From: Comamonadaceae bacterium
Lineage (GTDB): Bacteria; Pseudomonadota; Gammaproteobacteria; Burkholderiales; Burkholderiaceae_C
Length of the DNA: 14,883 bases
Assembly (NCBI GenBank): GCA_021286965.1
Contig: JAJTBK010000499.1
Location: 1 to 14,883 of the forward strand
Reading direction: 5' to 3'
Shown: positions 5,515 through 13,163 of the stretch, in pieces
Position numbering within the stretch: the first letter of the stretch is position 1
Layout: the number at the start of each line of letters is the position of its first letter
Notes under the pieces: model-generated
The model's input: only the letters and a program-made list of their open reading frames with translations
The model's database searches: none
What the model was told of the DNA's origin: nothing
Made by a program: the position numbers and the translations under genes

Positions 5515-8205
5515 ATGGACAAGAACAAACCCCGGCCAGCGTTCCTCGGTGCCTGCGTGCGGCCGTGGCAGGCCGTGGCGTTGTATTTGCTGCTGGGGGC
5601 TGTGTGGGTGCTGGGGGGCGACGCGCTGCTCGAACATGGGCTCGCGCCCGATGGGCCGTGGCGCTCGCTGGCCTTCACCCTCAAGGACTGGAGCTACGTG
5701 CTGCTGACCGCCGCCCTCACCGGCTGGCTGCTGGCGCGTGCCGCGCGCAGCGAGCAGCAGCGCAGTGCGCTGGCGCAGGAGATGGCGCATGTGGCCGAGC
5801 ACGTGCCGGCGGGCATGGCGCGCGTCGATCCGGCAAGCCTGCGCATGTGGTGGGTCAACGCCCGCCTGGCCGATTGGCTGGGCCTGGCGCCCGAGGAGGC
5901 GCTGGGCCGGCATTTTCGTGAATGGATCATGCCCGGCGACCCGGCCTGGGCCCAGGATCAGTTGCAGCAGTTGCTCGACGGGCGCATCAACTACTACCAG
6001 AGCGAGCGCCTGTGCCGCCGCGCCGATGGCCGGACGCCGCTGCCGGTGCTGTGCACCGTCAGCCGCGTGCCGGCGCGCGCCGGCGTGCCGGCGCACCTGG
6101 TGTGCGTGCTGCTCGACATGAGCGACATCGGCGCCACGCGCGCGGCGCTGGTGCGCAGCGAAACCATCGTGCGCCTGGCGCTCGACGGCAGCGGTAGCGG
6201 CATGTGGGACTGGGATCTGCGCCAGCGCTGCTCGACCTACTCGCAGGGCATGGTGCGCCTGCTGCGCTACCAGGGCAGCGAGTTGCCCGCCGGCCTGCAC
6301 CTGCTGCGCCTGCTGCACCCCGAGGACCGCCAGCGCGTGCGCCAGGCGGTGCAGCGCACGATCGACAGCGGGGCGCCGTTCGACGAGACGGCGCGCATCC
6401 AGCGCTACGACGGCAGCTACTGCTGGGTGCAGGCGCGTGGCCAGCGCCACCTCGATGCCGAGGGCCAGGCGGTGCGCTTTTCCGGCATCTTGACCGACCT
6501 CACCGACCAGCGCCTGGCAGAGGAGCGCCAGCGCCTGGCCGCCACCGTGGTGGATAACACCGCCGAGGGCGTGCTGGTGACGGATGCGCAGGCGCGCATC
6601 GTCTCCGTCAACGCTGCCGTGACGCGGATGCTGGGGTACAGCGAGGCCGAGCTGCTGGGCCTGACGCCGCGCGTCTTCAAGTCCGGGCGCCACGATGCCA
6701 ATTTCTACACCGCCCTGTGGGCCAGCGTGGCGCAAACCGGCCACTGGCAGGGCGAGATCTGGAACCGGCGCAAAAGCGGCGAAGTCTTTCCCGAGCACAT
6801 GTCGCTGTCGGCAGTGCGCGACCCGGACGGGCAGGTGACGCACTACGTCTGCATGTTCACCGACATTTCGGCGGAGAAGGCGCAGCGCCAGCAGCTCGAA
6901 TTCCTGGCCAACTTCGACCCGCTCACCGGCCTGTCCAACCGCCTGTGGTTCGGCCAGCAGCTCGCCGCTGCCGCGCAGCAGGCGCAGCGCGACGGCGAGA
7001 CCCTGGCCGTGCTCCTGCTCAACCTCGACCGCTTCAAGGACGTGAACGACAGCTACGGCCACCAGGTGGGCGACGAGGTGCTCAAACACATCGCGCGCCA
7101 GGTGCGCGCAGCGCTGCGCCCGGGCGACCTGGTCGGGCGCATGGCCGGCGACGAGCTGGCGGTGCTGGTGCGCCAGCTGCGCCATGCCGAAGGCGCCGCC
7201 GCCGTGGCGCGCGGGCTGATCGCTGCCGTCGCCCAGCCCTGGGTGTCGCCGCAGGGGGTGGAGATCGTCGTTGGCGTCAGCGTCGGCATCTGCATGTACC
7301 CCGACCACGCCGACACCGCGCAGGCGCTGCTGCAGGGCGCGCACGCGGCGGTGTACGGCGCCAAGGCACGCGGGCGCGGCGCCTGGTGCTTCTTCCACGA
7401 GGAAATGACGCAGGCCGCGCGCGAGCGCCTGGAGATCGAGGCGCGCCTGCGCGTGGCGCTGGCGCAGGGGCATTTGCAGCTGTACTACCAGCCGCAGGTC
7501 GATGTCGCCAGCGGCCGCATCATCGGCGCCGAGGCGCTGCTGCGCTGGCTCGACCCGGAGGAGGGGCTGATCTCGCCGGCGCGCTTCATTCCGGTGGCCG
7601 AGAGCTCGGGCCTGATCGGGCCGCTGGGGCAGTGGGTGCTGCGCCAGGCCTGCCAGCAGGGCCAGCAATGGCGCGCCGCCGGCCTGCCGGCGATCACGCT
7701 GGCGGTGAACGTCTCGCCGCGCCAGTTCCACCTCACCGACGTCGCTGCCAGCTGCGCGCAGGCGCTGGCGGCATCGGGCTTTGCGCCGGCGCAGCTGGAG
7801 CTGGAGCTGACCGAATCGGCCCTGGCCGAGCGCCCCGAGGAAGCGCGCCAGGTGCTGCTGCGCCTGCGCGCGCTGGGCGTGCGCATGGCGGTGGACGACT
7901 TTGGCACCGGCTACTCGTCGCTGGCGCACCTCAAGCGCTTTGCGCTCGACGTGCTCAAGATCGACCAGGGCTTCATCCGCGACCTGCCCGAGAGCAGCGA
8001 CGACCTGGCGATCAGCAGCGCCATCATCGCCCTCGGCCACAGCCTGGGCCTGGCGGTGCTGGCCGAAGGCGTGGAGACGGCGGCGCAGCTCGAATGCCTG
8101 CGCCAGCGCGGCTGCGACGCCTACCAGGGCTACCTGTTCTCGCGCCCGCTGCCGGCGGCCGAGTTCACGGCGCTGCTGCAGGCCCAGGCGCCGGTGCCGG
8201 CGTAG
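5515..8205 (+). CDS. Membrane PAS-PAS-PAS-GGDEF-EAL protein; probable c-di-GMP phosphodiesterase with degenerate cyclase domain
   Basis: The protein has 896 residues from ATG 5515. An earlier ATG at 5455 overlaps the purU start codon and adds 20 residues with no signal, so I reject it. Two membrane helices (about 20-39 and 58-74) anchor it. Three PAS-like domains follow (about 88-200, 215-335, 338-457); the third has the clearest motif, [11 protein letters not shown]. The GGDEF domain (about 460-625) reads AGDEL at 544-548 and has Asn503 where a metal-binding Asp is expected (LNLDRFK), so cyclase activity is doubtful. The RxxD inhibitory site is intact (Arg535-Asp538). The EAL domain (about 640-890) keeps the catalytic set: Glu673 (EALLRW), Asn732, Glu764 (ELTES), Asp794-Asp795 (DDFGTGYSS), Lys815, Glu851 and Gln871. 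It probably degrades c-di-GMP in response to a PAS-sensed signal. Its last 41 bases overlap the convergent ChaN-like gene. Confidence 0.9.
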   Translation: MDKNKPRPAFLGACVRPWQAVALYLLLGAVWVLGGDALLEHGLAPDGPWRSLAFTLKDWSYVLLTAALTGWLLARAARSEQQRSALAQEMAHVAEHVPAGMARVDPASLRMWWVNARLADWLGLAPEEALGRHFREWIMPGDPAWAQDQLQQLLDGRINYYQSERLCRRADGRTPLPVLCTVSRVPARAGVPAHLVCVLLDMSDIGATRAALVRSETIVRLALDGSGSGMWDWDLRQRCSTYSQGMVRLLRYQGSELPAGLHLLRLLHPEDRQRVRQAVQRTIDSGAPFDETARIQRYDGSYCWVQARGQRHLDAEGQAVRFSGILTDLTDQRLAEERQRLAATVVDNTAEGVLVTDAQARIVSVNAAVTRMLGYSEAELLGLTPRVFKSGRHDANFYTALWASVAQTGHWQGEIWNRRKSGEVFPEHMSLSAVRDPDGQVTHYVCMFTDISAEKAQRQQLEFLANFDPLTGLSNRLWFGQQLAAAAQQAQRDGETLAVLLLNLDRFKDVNDSYGHQVGDEVLKHIARQVRAALRPGDLVGRMAGDELAVLVRQLRHAEGAAAVARGLIAAVAQPWVSPQGVEIVVGVSVGICMYPDHADTAQALLQGAHAAVYGAKARGRGAWCFFHEEMTQAARERLEIEARLRVALAQGHLQLYYQPQVDVASGRIIGAEALLRWLDPEEGLISPARFIPVAESSGLIGPLGQWVLRQACQQGQQWRAAGLPAITLAVNVSPRQFHLTDVAASCAQALAASGFAPAQLELELTESALAERPEEARQVLLRLRALGVRMAVDDFGTGYSSLAHLKRFALDVLKIDQGFIRDLPESSDDLAISSAIIALGHSLGLAVLAEGVETAAQLECLRQRGCDAYQGYLFSRPLPAAEFTALLQAQAPVPA

Positions 8206-9070
8206 CGCTGGGGGTGGCGCTGGGCGTTGTGCGGGGTGGTGCGCCCCAGCTCTGGCGCAGCTCGGCGCAGTGATCGCGCGGCGCCAGGGCCGGGGTCAGC
8301 ACGATCCAGTCTGCTTCTGTTTTGATAGCTGCTTGCGCTTGTCCCGCTTGCCCTATCGCCACTTTGGAGTCAATTTCTGGCGCCAGCCAGGTGGGAATGC
8401 CCAGGTGGCGCTGCACATGCTGCAGGCCGGCGAGCAGCAGTACCGTGCGCCCGGGCTGCAGCAGCGCCTGCGCGGTGTGCGCCAGGCTGCGGTCGCGCGC
8501 GAGCTGGATGCGTGCCATGGGCCGGATTTGCGCTGGCGGCAGCAGGTCGCAGTGGCCTTCGCGCACGGCGTCTTGCTGGCGCTGCCAGGCGGTGGCGCCC
8601 AGGTGGCTGTCGAGGGTGCTGTCCTGCTGCGCCGCCTTCATCTGCGCCCGGGGCAGGTTGCCGCCGTACACCGGCACGCCGGCGCGCACGGCGGCGAGCA
8701 CCGCCGGGCCGTAGTGTGCCCAGGGCCAGGCGCTGTCGTTCCAGGCCAGGGCCTGGCGCACGGCGGCGGCGGCGGCCTGCGCGGGCAGGCCCTGGGTGCT
8801 GTGGCCGGCCTCGGCCATCTCCAGCACCAGGGCGGCGAGCTGGCCGCGTGCGGCCAGCCATTGCACGCTGTGTGCCTCCCATTGCTGGTGGGCGTCGGCG
8901 TCGTGCTGTTCGCCCAGCAGCAGCAGGGCCGTGGGCGCGGCGGCGGCCAGCGGCGCTGGCCAGTCGGCCAGGGGCAGCTGCGGGGCTCGGGGCGATGGGG
9001 CCAGGCTGGCGCAGCCCGCCAGCCACAGGCTGAGGGCGGCCAGGGGCCAGAAGGGGCGCAAGGTTTTCAT
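8165..9070 (-). CDS. ChaN-family lipoprotein (Tiki/ChaN-like, haem-binding uptake type)
   Basis: The protein has 301 residues from ATG 9070. A signal peptide (basic MKTLRPFW, hydrophobic core) ends in the lipobox LAGC with Cys20, so it is expected to be lipidated and membrane-anchored outside the cytoplasm. The ChaN/Tiki-like domain shows LLLGEQHD (about 50-57), [14 protein letters not shown] (81-94), the central [10 protein letters not shown] (115-124) and [12 protein letters not shown] (213-224). Campylobacter ChaN binds haem and is linked to iron uptake; whether this one does is unproven. Residues about 232-251 are encoded by a copy of a dispersed repeat read in frame, and the last 25 residues are a Thr/Pro/Ala low-complexity tail. 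The 3' end overlaps the convergent GGDEF/EAL gene by 41 bases. The start lies only 38 bases from the divergent narX. Confidence 0.8.
   Translation of the reverse strand: MKTLRPFWPLAALSLWLAGCASLAPSPRAPQLPLADWPAPLAAAAPTALLLLGEQHDADAHQQWEAHSVQWLAARGQLAALVLEMAEAGHSTQGLPAQAAAAAVRQALAWNDSAWPWAHYGPAVLAAVRAGVPVYGGNLPRAQMKAAQQDSTLDSHLGATAWQRQQDAVREGHCDLLPPAQIRPMARIQLARDRSLAHTAQALLQPGRTVLLLAGLQHVQRHLGIPTWLAPEIDSKVAIGQAGQAQAAIKTEADWIVLTPALAPRDHCAELRQSWGAPPRTTPSATPSATPAPAPGPAAAP
8317..8376 (+). repeat. Dispersed repeat copy A (Comamonadaceae-type), inside the ChaN-like coding sequence
   Basis: The stretch beginning TGTTTTGATAGCTGCTTGCG resembles a short dispersed repeat I associate with Comamonadaceae genomes. 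It shares the core GATAGCTG-S-T..CGC with copies B (11657-11718) and C (12927-12980), in the same orientation. It lies antisense within the ChaN-like gene, encoding about residues 232-251. The boundaries are approximate because they come from comparing only three copies. Confidence 0.55.
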
Positions 9071-9108
9071 GCGGCGATGGTACGGGGTGCGCTCCTACAC
9101 TGGGGGCC

Positions 9109-10992
9109 ATGCGCACCAAACCTTCTCTCTCCACCAAGCTGCTGGGCCTGGGTGTGGCCTTTTTGCTCATCGCCCTGGGCTCGATCGGGCTGACGCTGTG
9201 GGTCACCTGGCAGCTCGAGGGCGGCGCCGCCGCCGTGAACGAGGCCGGGCGCCTGCGCATGAACCTGCTGCGCATGGTGATTGCGCAGCAAAACGAGTCG
9301 CCCGAGCGCGTGGCGGCGCTCGAACGCCAGTTCGACGCCAGCCTGGAACTGCTGCGCACGGGCGATCCGGCGCGCCCGCTGTTCGTGCCGCGCGCCGAGG
9401 AGACGCGGGCACGCTTTGAGCGCGTGCGCAGCGAGTGGCAGCAGCTGCGCGCGCAGTGGAGCACGGTCATGCCGGGCGAGGCGATCGAGCGTGCCGACGG
9501 CTTTGTCTTTCACATCAACGCCTTCGTGCAGGCGATCGAGCACCAGATCGCGCGCTGGACGGCGGTGCTGCACCTGTTCCAGCTCCTCATGGTGGCGCTG
9601 GCGATTGCGGCTGCCGTGACCTTCATGGCGGTCAGCTACCTGCTCATCCTGCACCCGGTGGCGCGTTTGCAGCAGGCCATCGAGCGGCTGCGCCAGGGCG
9701 ACCTGGGCACGCGCATGACGGTCGATACGCAGGACGAATTTGGCCAGCTGTCGGCCGGCTTCAACCTTATGGCGCACGCGCTGCAGGAGTCGCACGACGA
9801 CCTCGAGCGCAAGGTGCGCGAGAAGACGGCCAGCATTGCCGAGCAGAACCAGCGCCTGGCCGCGCTTTACGCCGTCAGCGCCCTGGGCGCCGAGGCCGGC
9901 AGCCTGGAGGTGCTGGCACAGGGCTTCGTGCGCCAGATCCGCCAGGTGGCCGATGCCGACGCCGCCGCCGTGCGCTGGAGCGACGAAGCGAACGAGCGCT
10001 ACGTGCTGCTGGCGGCCGACGGTATGCCCAAGGAGCTGGCCGAGCGCGAGCATTGCCTGGCAGCGGGCAGCTGCGAGTGCGGCCAGGTGCCGGAGACGGC
10101 GCGGATGCGCGTCATCCCGATCACGCCCGTCTCCGGCCAGCAGCTGCCGCACTGCCGCGAGGCCGGGTTCGAGACCGTGGTCAGCATCCCGGTGCGGTTG
10201 CAGCAGCGCGTGCTGGGCGAGGTGTCGCTGTTCTTTCGCCACGCCCGCGCCCTGCCCGAGGAGACGCGCAGCCTGCTCGCCACCTTGGTGCAGCACCTGG
10301 CGAGCTCGATGGAGAGCCTGCGCGCCAGCGCCCTGGAGCGCGAGGCGGCGGTGGCGCACGAGCGCAGCCTGCTCGCGCGCGAGTTGCACGACTCGATCGC
10401 GCAGTCGCTGGCGTTTCTCAAGATCCAGACGCGGCTGCTGCGCGACGCCATCGCCAAGGACAACCGCGAGGTGCGCGAGCGCAGCCTGGACGAGCTCGAA
10501 GAGGGCGTGCGCGAGTGCTATGCCGACGTGCGCGAGCTGCTGCTGCACTTTCGCACCCGCACCAGCGACGAGGACATCGAGGCCGCACTGCGCGCCACGC
10601 TCTCCAAATTCGAGCACCAGACCGGCATCGCCACGCAGCTGCACATGGCCGGCCACGGCCTGCCGCTGGACGCCGACGTGCAAATCCAGGTGCTGCACAT
10701 GGTGCAGGAGGCGCTGTCGAATGTGCGCAAGCACGCCGGTGCCAGCCGCGTGCAGCTGCGCGTGCAGCGCCATCCCTGGCAGTTCGAGGTCATCGACGAC
10801 GGCTGCGGCTTCGACCCGGCGCGCGTCGCTCCGGACTCGGTGCACGTCGGCCTGGGCATCATGCAAGAGCGCGCGCAGCGCGTGGGCGCGCAGGTGCGCG
10901 TAGACTCCGCGCCCGGCGCTGGCGGCACCCGGGTGTGCATTGCCCTGCCGGCTGCCGCACCCTTGGTTCCTGAAGAGAGTACAAGCCCATGA
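9109..10992 (+). CDS. narX: Nitrate/nitrite sensor histidine kinase NarX
   Basis: The protein has 627 residues, close to other NarX proteins. Membrane helix 1 (about 10-33) and helix 2 (about 155-180) bracket a periplasmic sensor of about 120 residues. It starts with a recognisable P-box, VNEAGRLRM (43-51), the nitrate-binding helix of NarX/NarQ sensors; Arg50 and Arg55 match the conserved arginines. A HAMP linker (about 181-232) and a GAF-like central region with Cys316, Cys322, Cys324 and Cys349 follow. The HisKA_3 dimerisation helix holds the phospho-acceptor His427 in ARELHDSIAQSLAFLK. The ATPase has its N box at Asn538 (QEALSNVRKHAG), DDGCGFDP (563-570) and GLGIMQERA. It phosphorylates NarL, encoded next with an ATGA overlap. 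A GGGGG run just upstream of the ATG may aid initiation. Only 38 bases separate it from the divergent lipoprotein gene. Confidence 0.92.
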   Translation: MRTKPSLSTKLLGLGVAFLLIALGSIGLTLWVTWQLEGGAAAVNEAGRLRMNLLRMVIAQQNESPERVAALERQFDASLELLRTGDPARPLFVPRAEETRARFERVRSEWQQLRAQWSTVMPGEAIERADGFVFHINAFVQAIEHQIARWTAVLHLFQLLMVALAIAAAVTFMAVSYLLILHPVARLQQAIERLRQGDLGTRMTVDTQDEFGQLSAGFNLMAHALQESHDDLERKVREKTASIAEQNQRLAALYAVSALGAEAGSLEVLAQGFVRQIRQVADADAAAVRWSDEANERYVLLAADGMPKELAEREHCLAAGSCECGQVPETARMRVIPITPVSGQQLPHCREAGFETVVSIPVRLQQRVLGEVSLFFRHARALPEETRSLLATLVQHLASSMESLRASALEREAAVAHERSLLARELHDSIAQSLAFLKIQTRLLRDAIAKDNREVRERSLDELEEGVRECYADVRELLLHFRTRTSDEDIEAALRATLSKFEHQTGIATQLHMAGHGLPLDADVQIQVLHMVQEALSNVRKHAGASRVQLRVQRHPWQFEVIDDGCGFDPARVAPDSVHVGLGIMQERAQRVGAQVRVDSAPGAGGTRVCIALPAAAPLVPEESTSP

Positions 10993-11675
10993 ACGAGCCG
11001 ATTTCCGTTTTCGTCGTCGATGACCACACCCTGTTTCGGCGCGGGCTGGTGGCCCTGCTCGGGCTCGACGAGGGCCTGCGCGTGGTCGGCGAGGCCGGCG
11101 ACGCCGGCCAGGCGCTGCGCCTGGTGGGCAGCCTGCAGCCGCAGGTCATCCTGCTGGACAACCACCTGCCGGGTGTGCTCGGGGTCGATGCCATTGCCGG
11201 CCTGCGCGAGGCCGCGCCGGCGAGCCGCGTCGTCATGCTGACGGTGAGCGAGGACGGGCAGGACCTGGCGGCGGCGCTGCGCCACGGCGCCCAGGGCTAC
11301 CTGCTCAAGACCATCGACGGCGATCTGCTCTCTGAGGCCATTCGCCGCGCCGCACGCGGCGAGCCCGTGGTCAGCCCGGAGATGATGGGCAAGCTCGTCG
11401 CCGCCTTCCAGAGCCAGGGCGCGCCCGAGGCCGAGGCGCCGGCGCCGGCCGAGGAGGCCTCGCCGCTGTCGCCGCGCGAGGAAGAGGTGCTGCGCGAGAT
11501 CGCGCGCGGCGCCAGCAACAAGGAAATCGCCCGCGTTCTGGACATTGCCGAAACCACGGTGAAGATCCACGTGCAGCACATCCTGCGCAAACTCGGCCTG
11601 ACCTCGCGCGTGCAGGCGGCGGTCTATGCCTCCGATCGCCAGCGTGCCGAGGGCTTTGATTTGCTATCAAAGTAA
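10989..11675 (+). CDS. narL: Nitrate/nitrite response regulator NarL (LuxR-type DNA-binding domain)
   Basis: The protein has 228 residues. Its ATG overlaps the narX stop as ATGA, indicating translational coupling. The receiver domain (about 4-120) has the acidic pair Asp11-Asp12, phospho-acceptor Asp57 in ILLDNHLPG, the Thr of MLTVSED and the Lys of YLLKTID. A Glu/Ala/Pro linker (about 141-155) leads to a LuxR-type helix-turn-helix: LSPREEEVLREIARGASNKE, then TTVKIHVQHILRKLGLTSRVQA. When phosphorylated by NarX it should activate or repress anaerobic respiration genes; narK1/narK2 just downstream are the natural targets. The last codons (..DLLSK, stop) run into dispersed repeat copy B, so the C-terminal few residues may come from the repeat. 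A 7-bp inverted repeat spans the stop. Confidence 0.93.
   Translation: MNEPISVFVVDDHTLFRRGLVALLGLDEGLRVVGEAGDAGQALRLVGSLQPQVILLDNHLPGVLGVDAIAGLREAAPASRVVMLTVSEDGQDLAAALRHGAQGYLLKTIDGDLLSEAIRRAARGEPVVSPEMMGKLVAAFQSQGAPEAEAPAPAEEASPLSPREEEVLREIARGASNKEIARVLDIAETTVKIHVQHILRKLGLTSRVQAAVYASDRQRAEGFDLLSK
11654..11672 (+). repeat. Inverted repeat at the 3' end of narL
   Basis: CTTTGAT (11654-11660) and ATCAAAG (11666-11672) form a 7-bp stem with a TTGCT loop, ending right before the narL TAA (11673-11675). It is AT-rich and lacks a following T tract, so it is a weak terminator candidate. It may simply be part of the dispersed repeat that begins here. Confidence 0.45.
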
Positions 11676-11718
11676 GAGCTGCTGACGCACTGTTGATAAG
11701 CGTTTCAGCCGGTTTTAT
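11657..11718 (+). repeat. Dispersed repeat copy B, between narL and the hydrolase gene
   Basis: This copy holds AGCTGCTGACGCACT at 11677-11691, followed by GATAAGCG. It matches copy C (AGCTGGTGACGCAAT, 12935-12949) at 13 of 15 core positions in the same orientation. It covers the whole 39-base gap between the convergent narL and hydrolase genes and reaches into both 3' ends. The outer limits are estimates. Confidence 0.5.
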
Positions 11719-12917
11719 TTCAGCCACTGCGCCAGCTTGTGGGCCACGCCGGGGTCGGACAGCAGCTGCAAATGCCCCACCTGGTAGGCGATGTGCTGCC
11801 GCGCCGGGGCAAAGGCCAGGCGCCGTGCGGGTTCGCGGTGGCGGCCCAGGGCGCTGGCCAGGGGCACCAGGCCGTCGCCCAGCAGGCGCTCGGCCAGGCA
11901 GGAGCGGCGCGTGGCCAAGGTGGCGGCAACGGTGTAGCAGGCGATGCCCTCGGGCAGCGGCAGCGGCGCGTTGCCCTCGGCGCGCACCTGGCCGTGGCGC
12001 AGGTCGGTAATGCCGGCGCTGCGCAGCCGCCCCAGGCGGGCGAAGGGGCGGCTGTAGGGCGTGCTGCCCAGCAGCAGATCGACGCCGTGGCCGGCACGTT
12101 CGAGCGGCGCGCCCTGGTGCGGCGAGCCCACAAACACCAGGCGGCGCAGTTGCGCCGGCCAGTCCATGCCGGCCTCGGTGGCCGCCTGCACGGCGGCGCG
12201 CAGCACCAGGCCGCCCATGCTGTGGCCGATGGCGGCAAAGTCTGACAGCGCAGTCGGCCAGGCGGCCAGCAGTGCCTGGAGCTGCTGCGCCAGCAGGCGG
12301 CCATTTTCGGCAATCGGCAGGCCGCTGTTGTAGCGCAGGTAGAGGGGCGTGTAGCCGTGCGCCTGCGCCAGGTAGGCGCCGTGGTCGTGGCCGCCTTGCT
12401 GCCACTGCAGGTCGTTCATGCACAGGCCGTGCACCAGCAGCAGGAGCTTGCCCCCGCCGGGCAGGGCGGCCATGTCGAGCGGCTGGCCGCCCTGGCGCAA
12501 CTGCATGGGCAGGGCCAGGGGGCTGGCGTCGGCCGCCAGGCGGTCGCCGAGCACGCCGTTGAGGGCCGAGAGCAGGGCCTCGCGCTCGGCGTCCACGCCC
12601 GCAGCCGGGGCCGCCAGGGCGGGTTCGAGCCAGGGTTCGAGGCGCAACAGCGCCGCCTGCAGGCCGCGATCGACCCAGCGCGTGCCGCCCTCGATGCTGC
12701 GGTACACCAGGCCGGTGATGCCGCTGGTGCTGCCGGCACGCGCACCGCCGGGCAGGCCGATGGTGGCGCGCACCGACTGGTGCACGCCCTCGACGATCTG
12801 CACCACGCCGGTGGTGGCCTGGGTGGCCAGGCGGGCGGCGGCGCGCAGGTCGCTGGCGCGCAGCTGCTGCCAGGTGCGGCGCGGGGCCGGGCGGGGGCTC
12901 AGGGGCTGGCGGGGCAT
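11715..12917 (-). CDS. Alpha/beta hydrolase, lipase/esterase-like (PGAP1-type)
   Basis: The protein has 400 residues from ATG 12917, preceded by AAGGAG only four bases upstream. A longer frame reaches 12980 but runs through repeat copy C, so I prefer the shorter start. An N-terminal helical region of about 130 residues has no recognised fold. The hydrolase core follows: LLLLVHGLCMNDLQW (oxyanion strand), the nucleophile elbow GHSMGG with Ser233, LVFVGSPHQGAPLERAG, LGDGLVPLASALG with the probable catalytic Asp, and VGHLQLLSDP with the probable catalytic His. GSPHQGAP resembles triacylglycerol lipase and PGAP1-like esterases. There is no signal peptide, so it is probably cytoplasmic; the substrate is unknown. 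It lies between narXL and narK1, transcribed against them, and has no obvious link to nitrate respiration. Repeat copies B and C flank it. Confidence 0.82.
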   Translation of the reverse strand: MPRQPLSPRPAPRRTWQQLRASDLRAAARLATQATTGVVQIVEGVHQSVRATIGLPGGARAGSTSGITGLVYRSIEGGTRWVDRGLQAALLRLEPWLEPALAAPAAGVDAEREALLSALNGVLGDRLAADASPLALPMQLRQGGQPLDMAALPGGGKLLLLVHGLCMNDLQWQQGGHDHGAYLAQAHGYTPLYLRYNSGLPIAENGRLLAQQLQALLAAWPTALSDFAAIGHSMGGLVLRAAVQAATEAGMDWPAQLRRLVFVGSPHQGAPLERAGHGVDLLLGSTPYSRPFARLGRLRSAGITDLRHGQVRAEGNAPLPLPEGIACYTVAATLATRRSCLAERLLGDGLVPLASALGRHREPARRLAFAPARQHIAYQVGHLQLLSDPGVAHKLAQWLK

Positions 12918-12926
12918 GATGCTCCT

Positions 12927-12980
12927 TAAAAGATAGCTGGTGACGCAATCTGGGCAGGCGCTAGAGGCTGTTTTTGGCAT
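12927..12980 (+). repeat. Dispersed repeat copy C, between the hydrolase gene and narK1
   Basis: The copy begins TTAAAAGATAGCTGGTGACG and runs through GGCGCTAGAGGC to about 12980. The GATAGCTG core and the GCGCTAGAGGC half are the best matches in the window to the Comamonadaceae-type repeat as I know it. It starts ten bases upstream of the hydrolase start codon, so it also covers the hydrolase ribosome-binding site and part of its promoter region. Confidence 0.6.
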
Positions 12981-13030
12981 TGCTTACGGCCGGGGCCAGC
13001 GCCTGCGCAGTGTGGCATAGCGGGTGGTAG

Positions 13031-13046
13031 TAGTTCTTTGGAACTA
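13031..13046. promoter_or_regulatory. Perfect inverted repeat upstream of narK1, candidate operator
   Basis: TAGTTC (13031-13036) and GAACTA (13041-13046) are a perfect 6-bp inverted repeat around TTTG, centred about 125 bases before the narK1 start. It is not an FNR/DNR box (TTGAT-N4-ATCAA) and not a recognisable 7-2-7 NarL site. Its spacing and symmetry fit a dimeric regulator, but I cannot name it. The rest of the 246-base gap between the hydrolase and narK1 holds repeat copy C and a GC-rich stretch with no feature I recognise. Confidence 0.4.
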
Positions 13047-13163
13047 GGGTGCGTGGCGCTCCCATCGTTCTTTTGCTGTGGCCCCGGCCTCCCAGCGAAG
13101 GATGGGCAGGGCAGCGGGTTTACGCGAGCATGGCGGGGCATTAGGCATACAAGGAAAAAACCT

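Noticed and set aside
4693..8040. Very long minus-strand open frame (1115 codons) antisense to the GGDEF/EAL gene
   Set aside because: It is a shadow of GC-rich coding DNA: composition is Arg/Ala/Gln/His-rich with no domain, and it runs antisense through two well-supported genes.
6717..8273. 518-codon plus-strand frame overlapping the GGDEF/EAL gene
   Set aside because: Gly/Ala/Arg/Pro-rich out-of-frame translation; the GGDEF/EAL reading frame explains this DNA completely.
9067..10866. 599-codon minus-strand open frame antisense to narX
   Set aside because: Low-complexity His/Ala/Gln/Arg-rich translation with no motif; narX on the other strand has full domain support.
11715..12980. Longer 421-residue start for the alpha/beta hydrolase
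   Set aside because: The extra 21 residues are encoded by dispersed repeat copy C, and the ATG at 12917 has AAGGAG upstream.
12918..13163. FNR/Anr box or 7-2-7 NarL heptamer pair ahead of narK1
   Set aside because: No TTGAT-N4-ATCAA was found on either strand, and no pair of TACYNMT-like heptamers at proper spacing was convincing.
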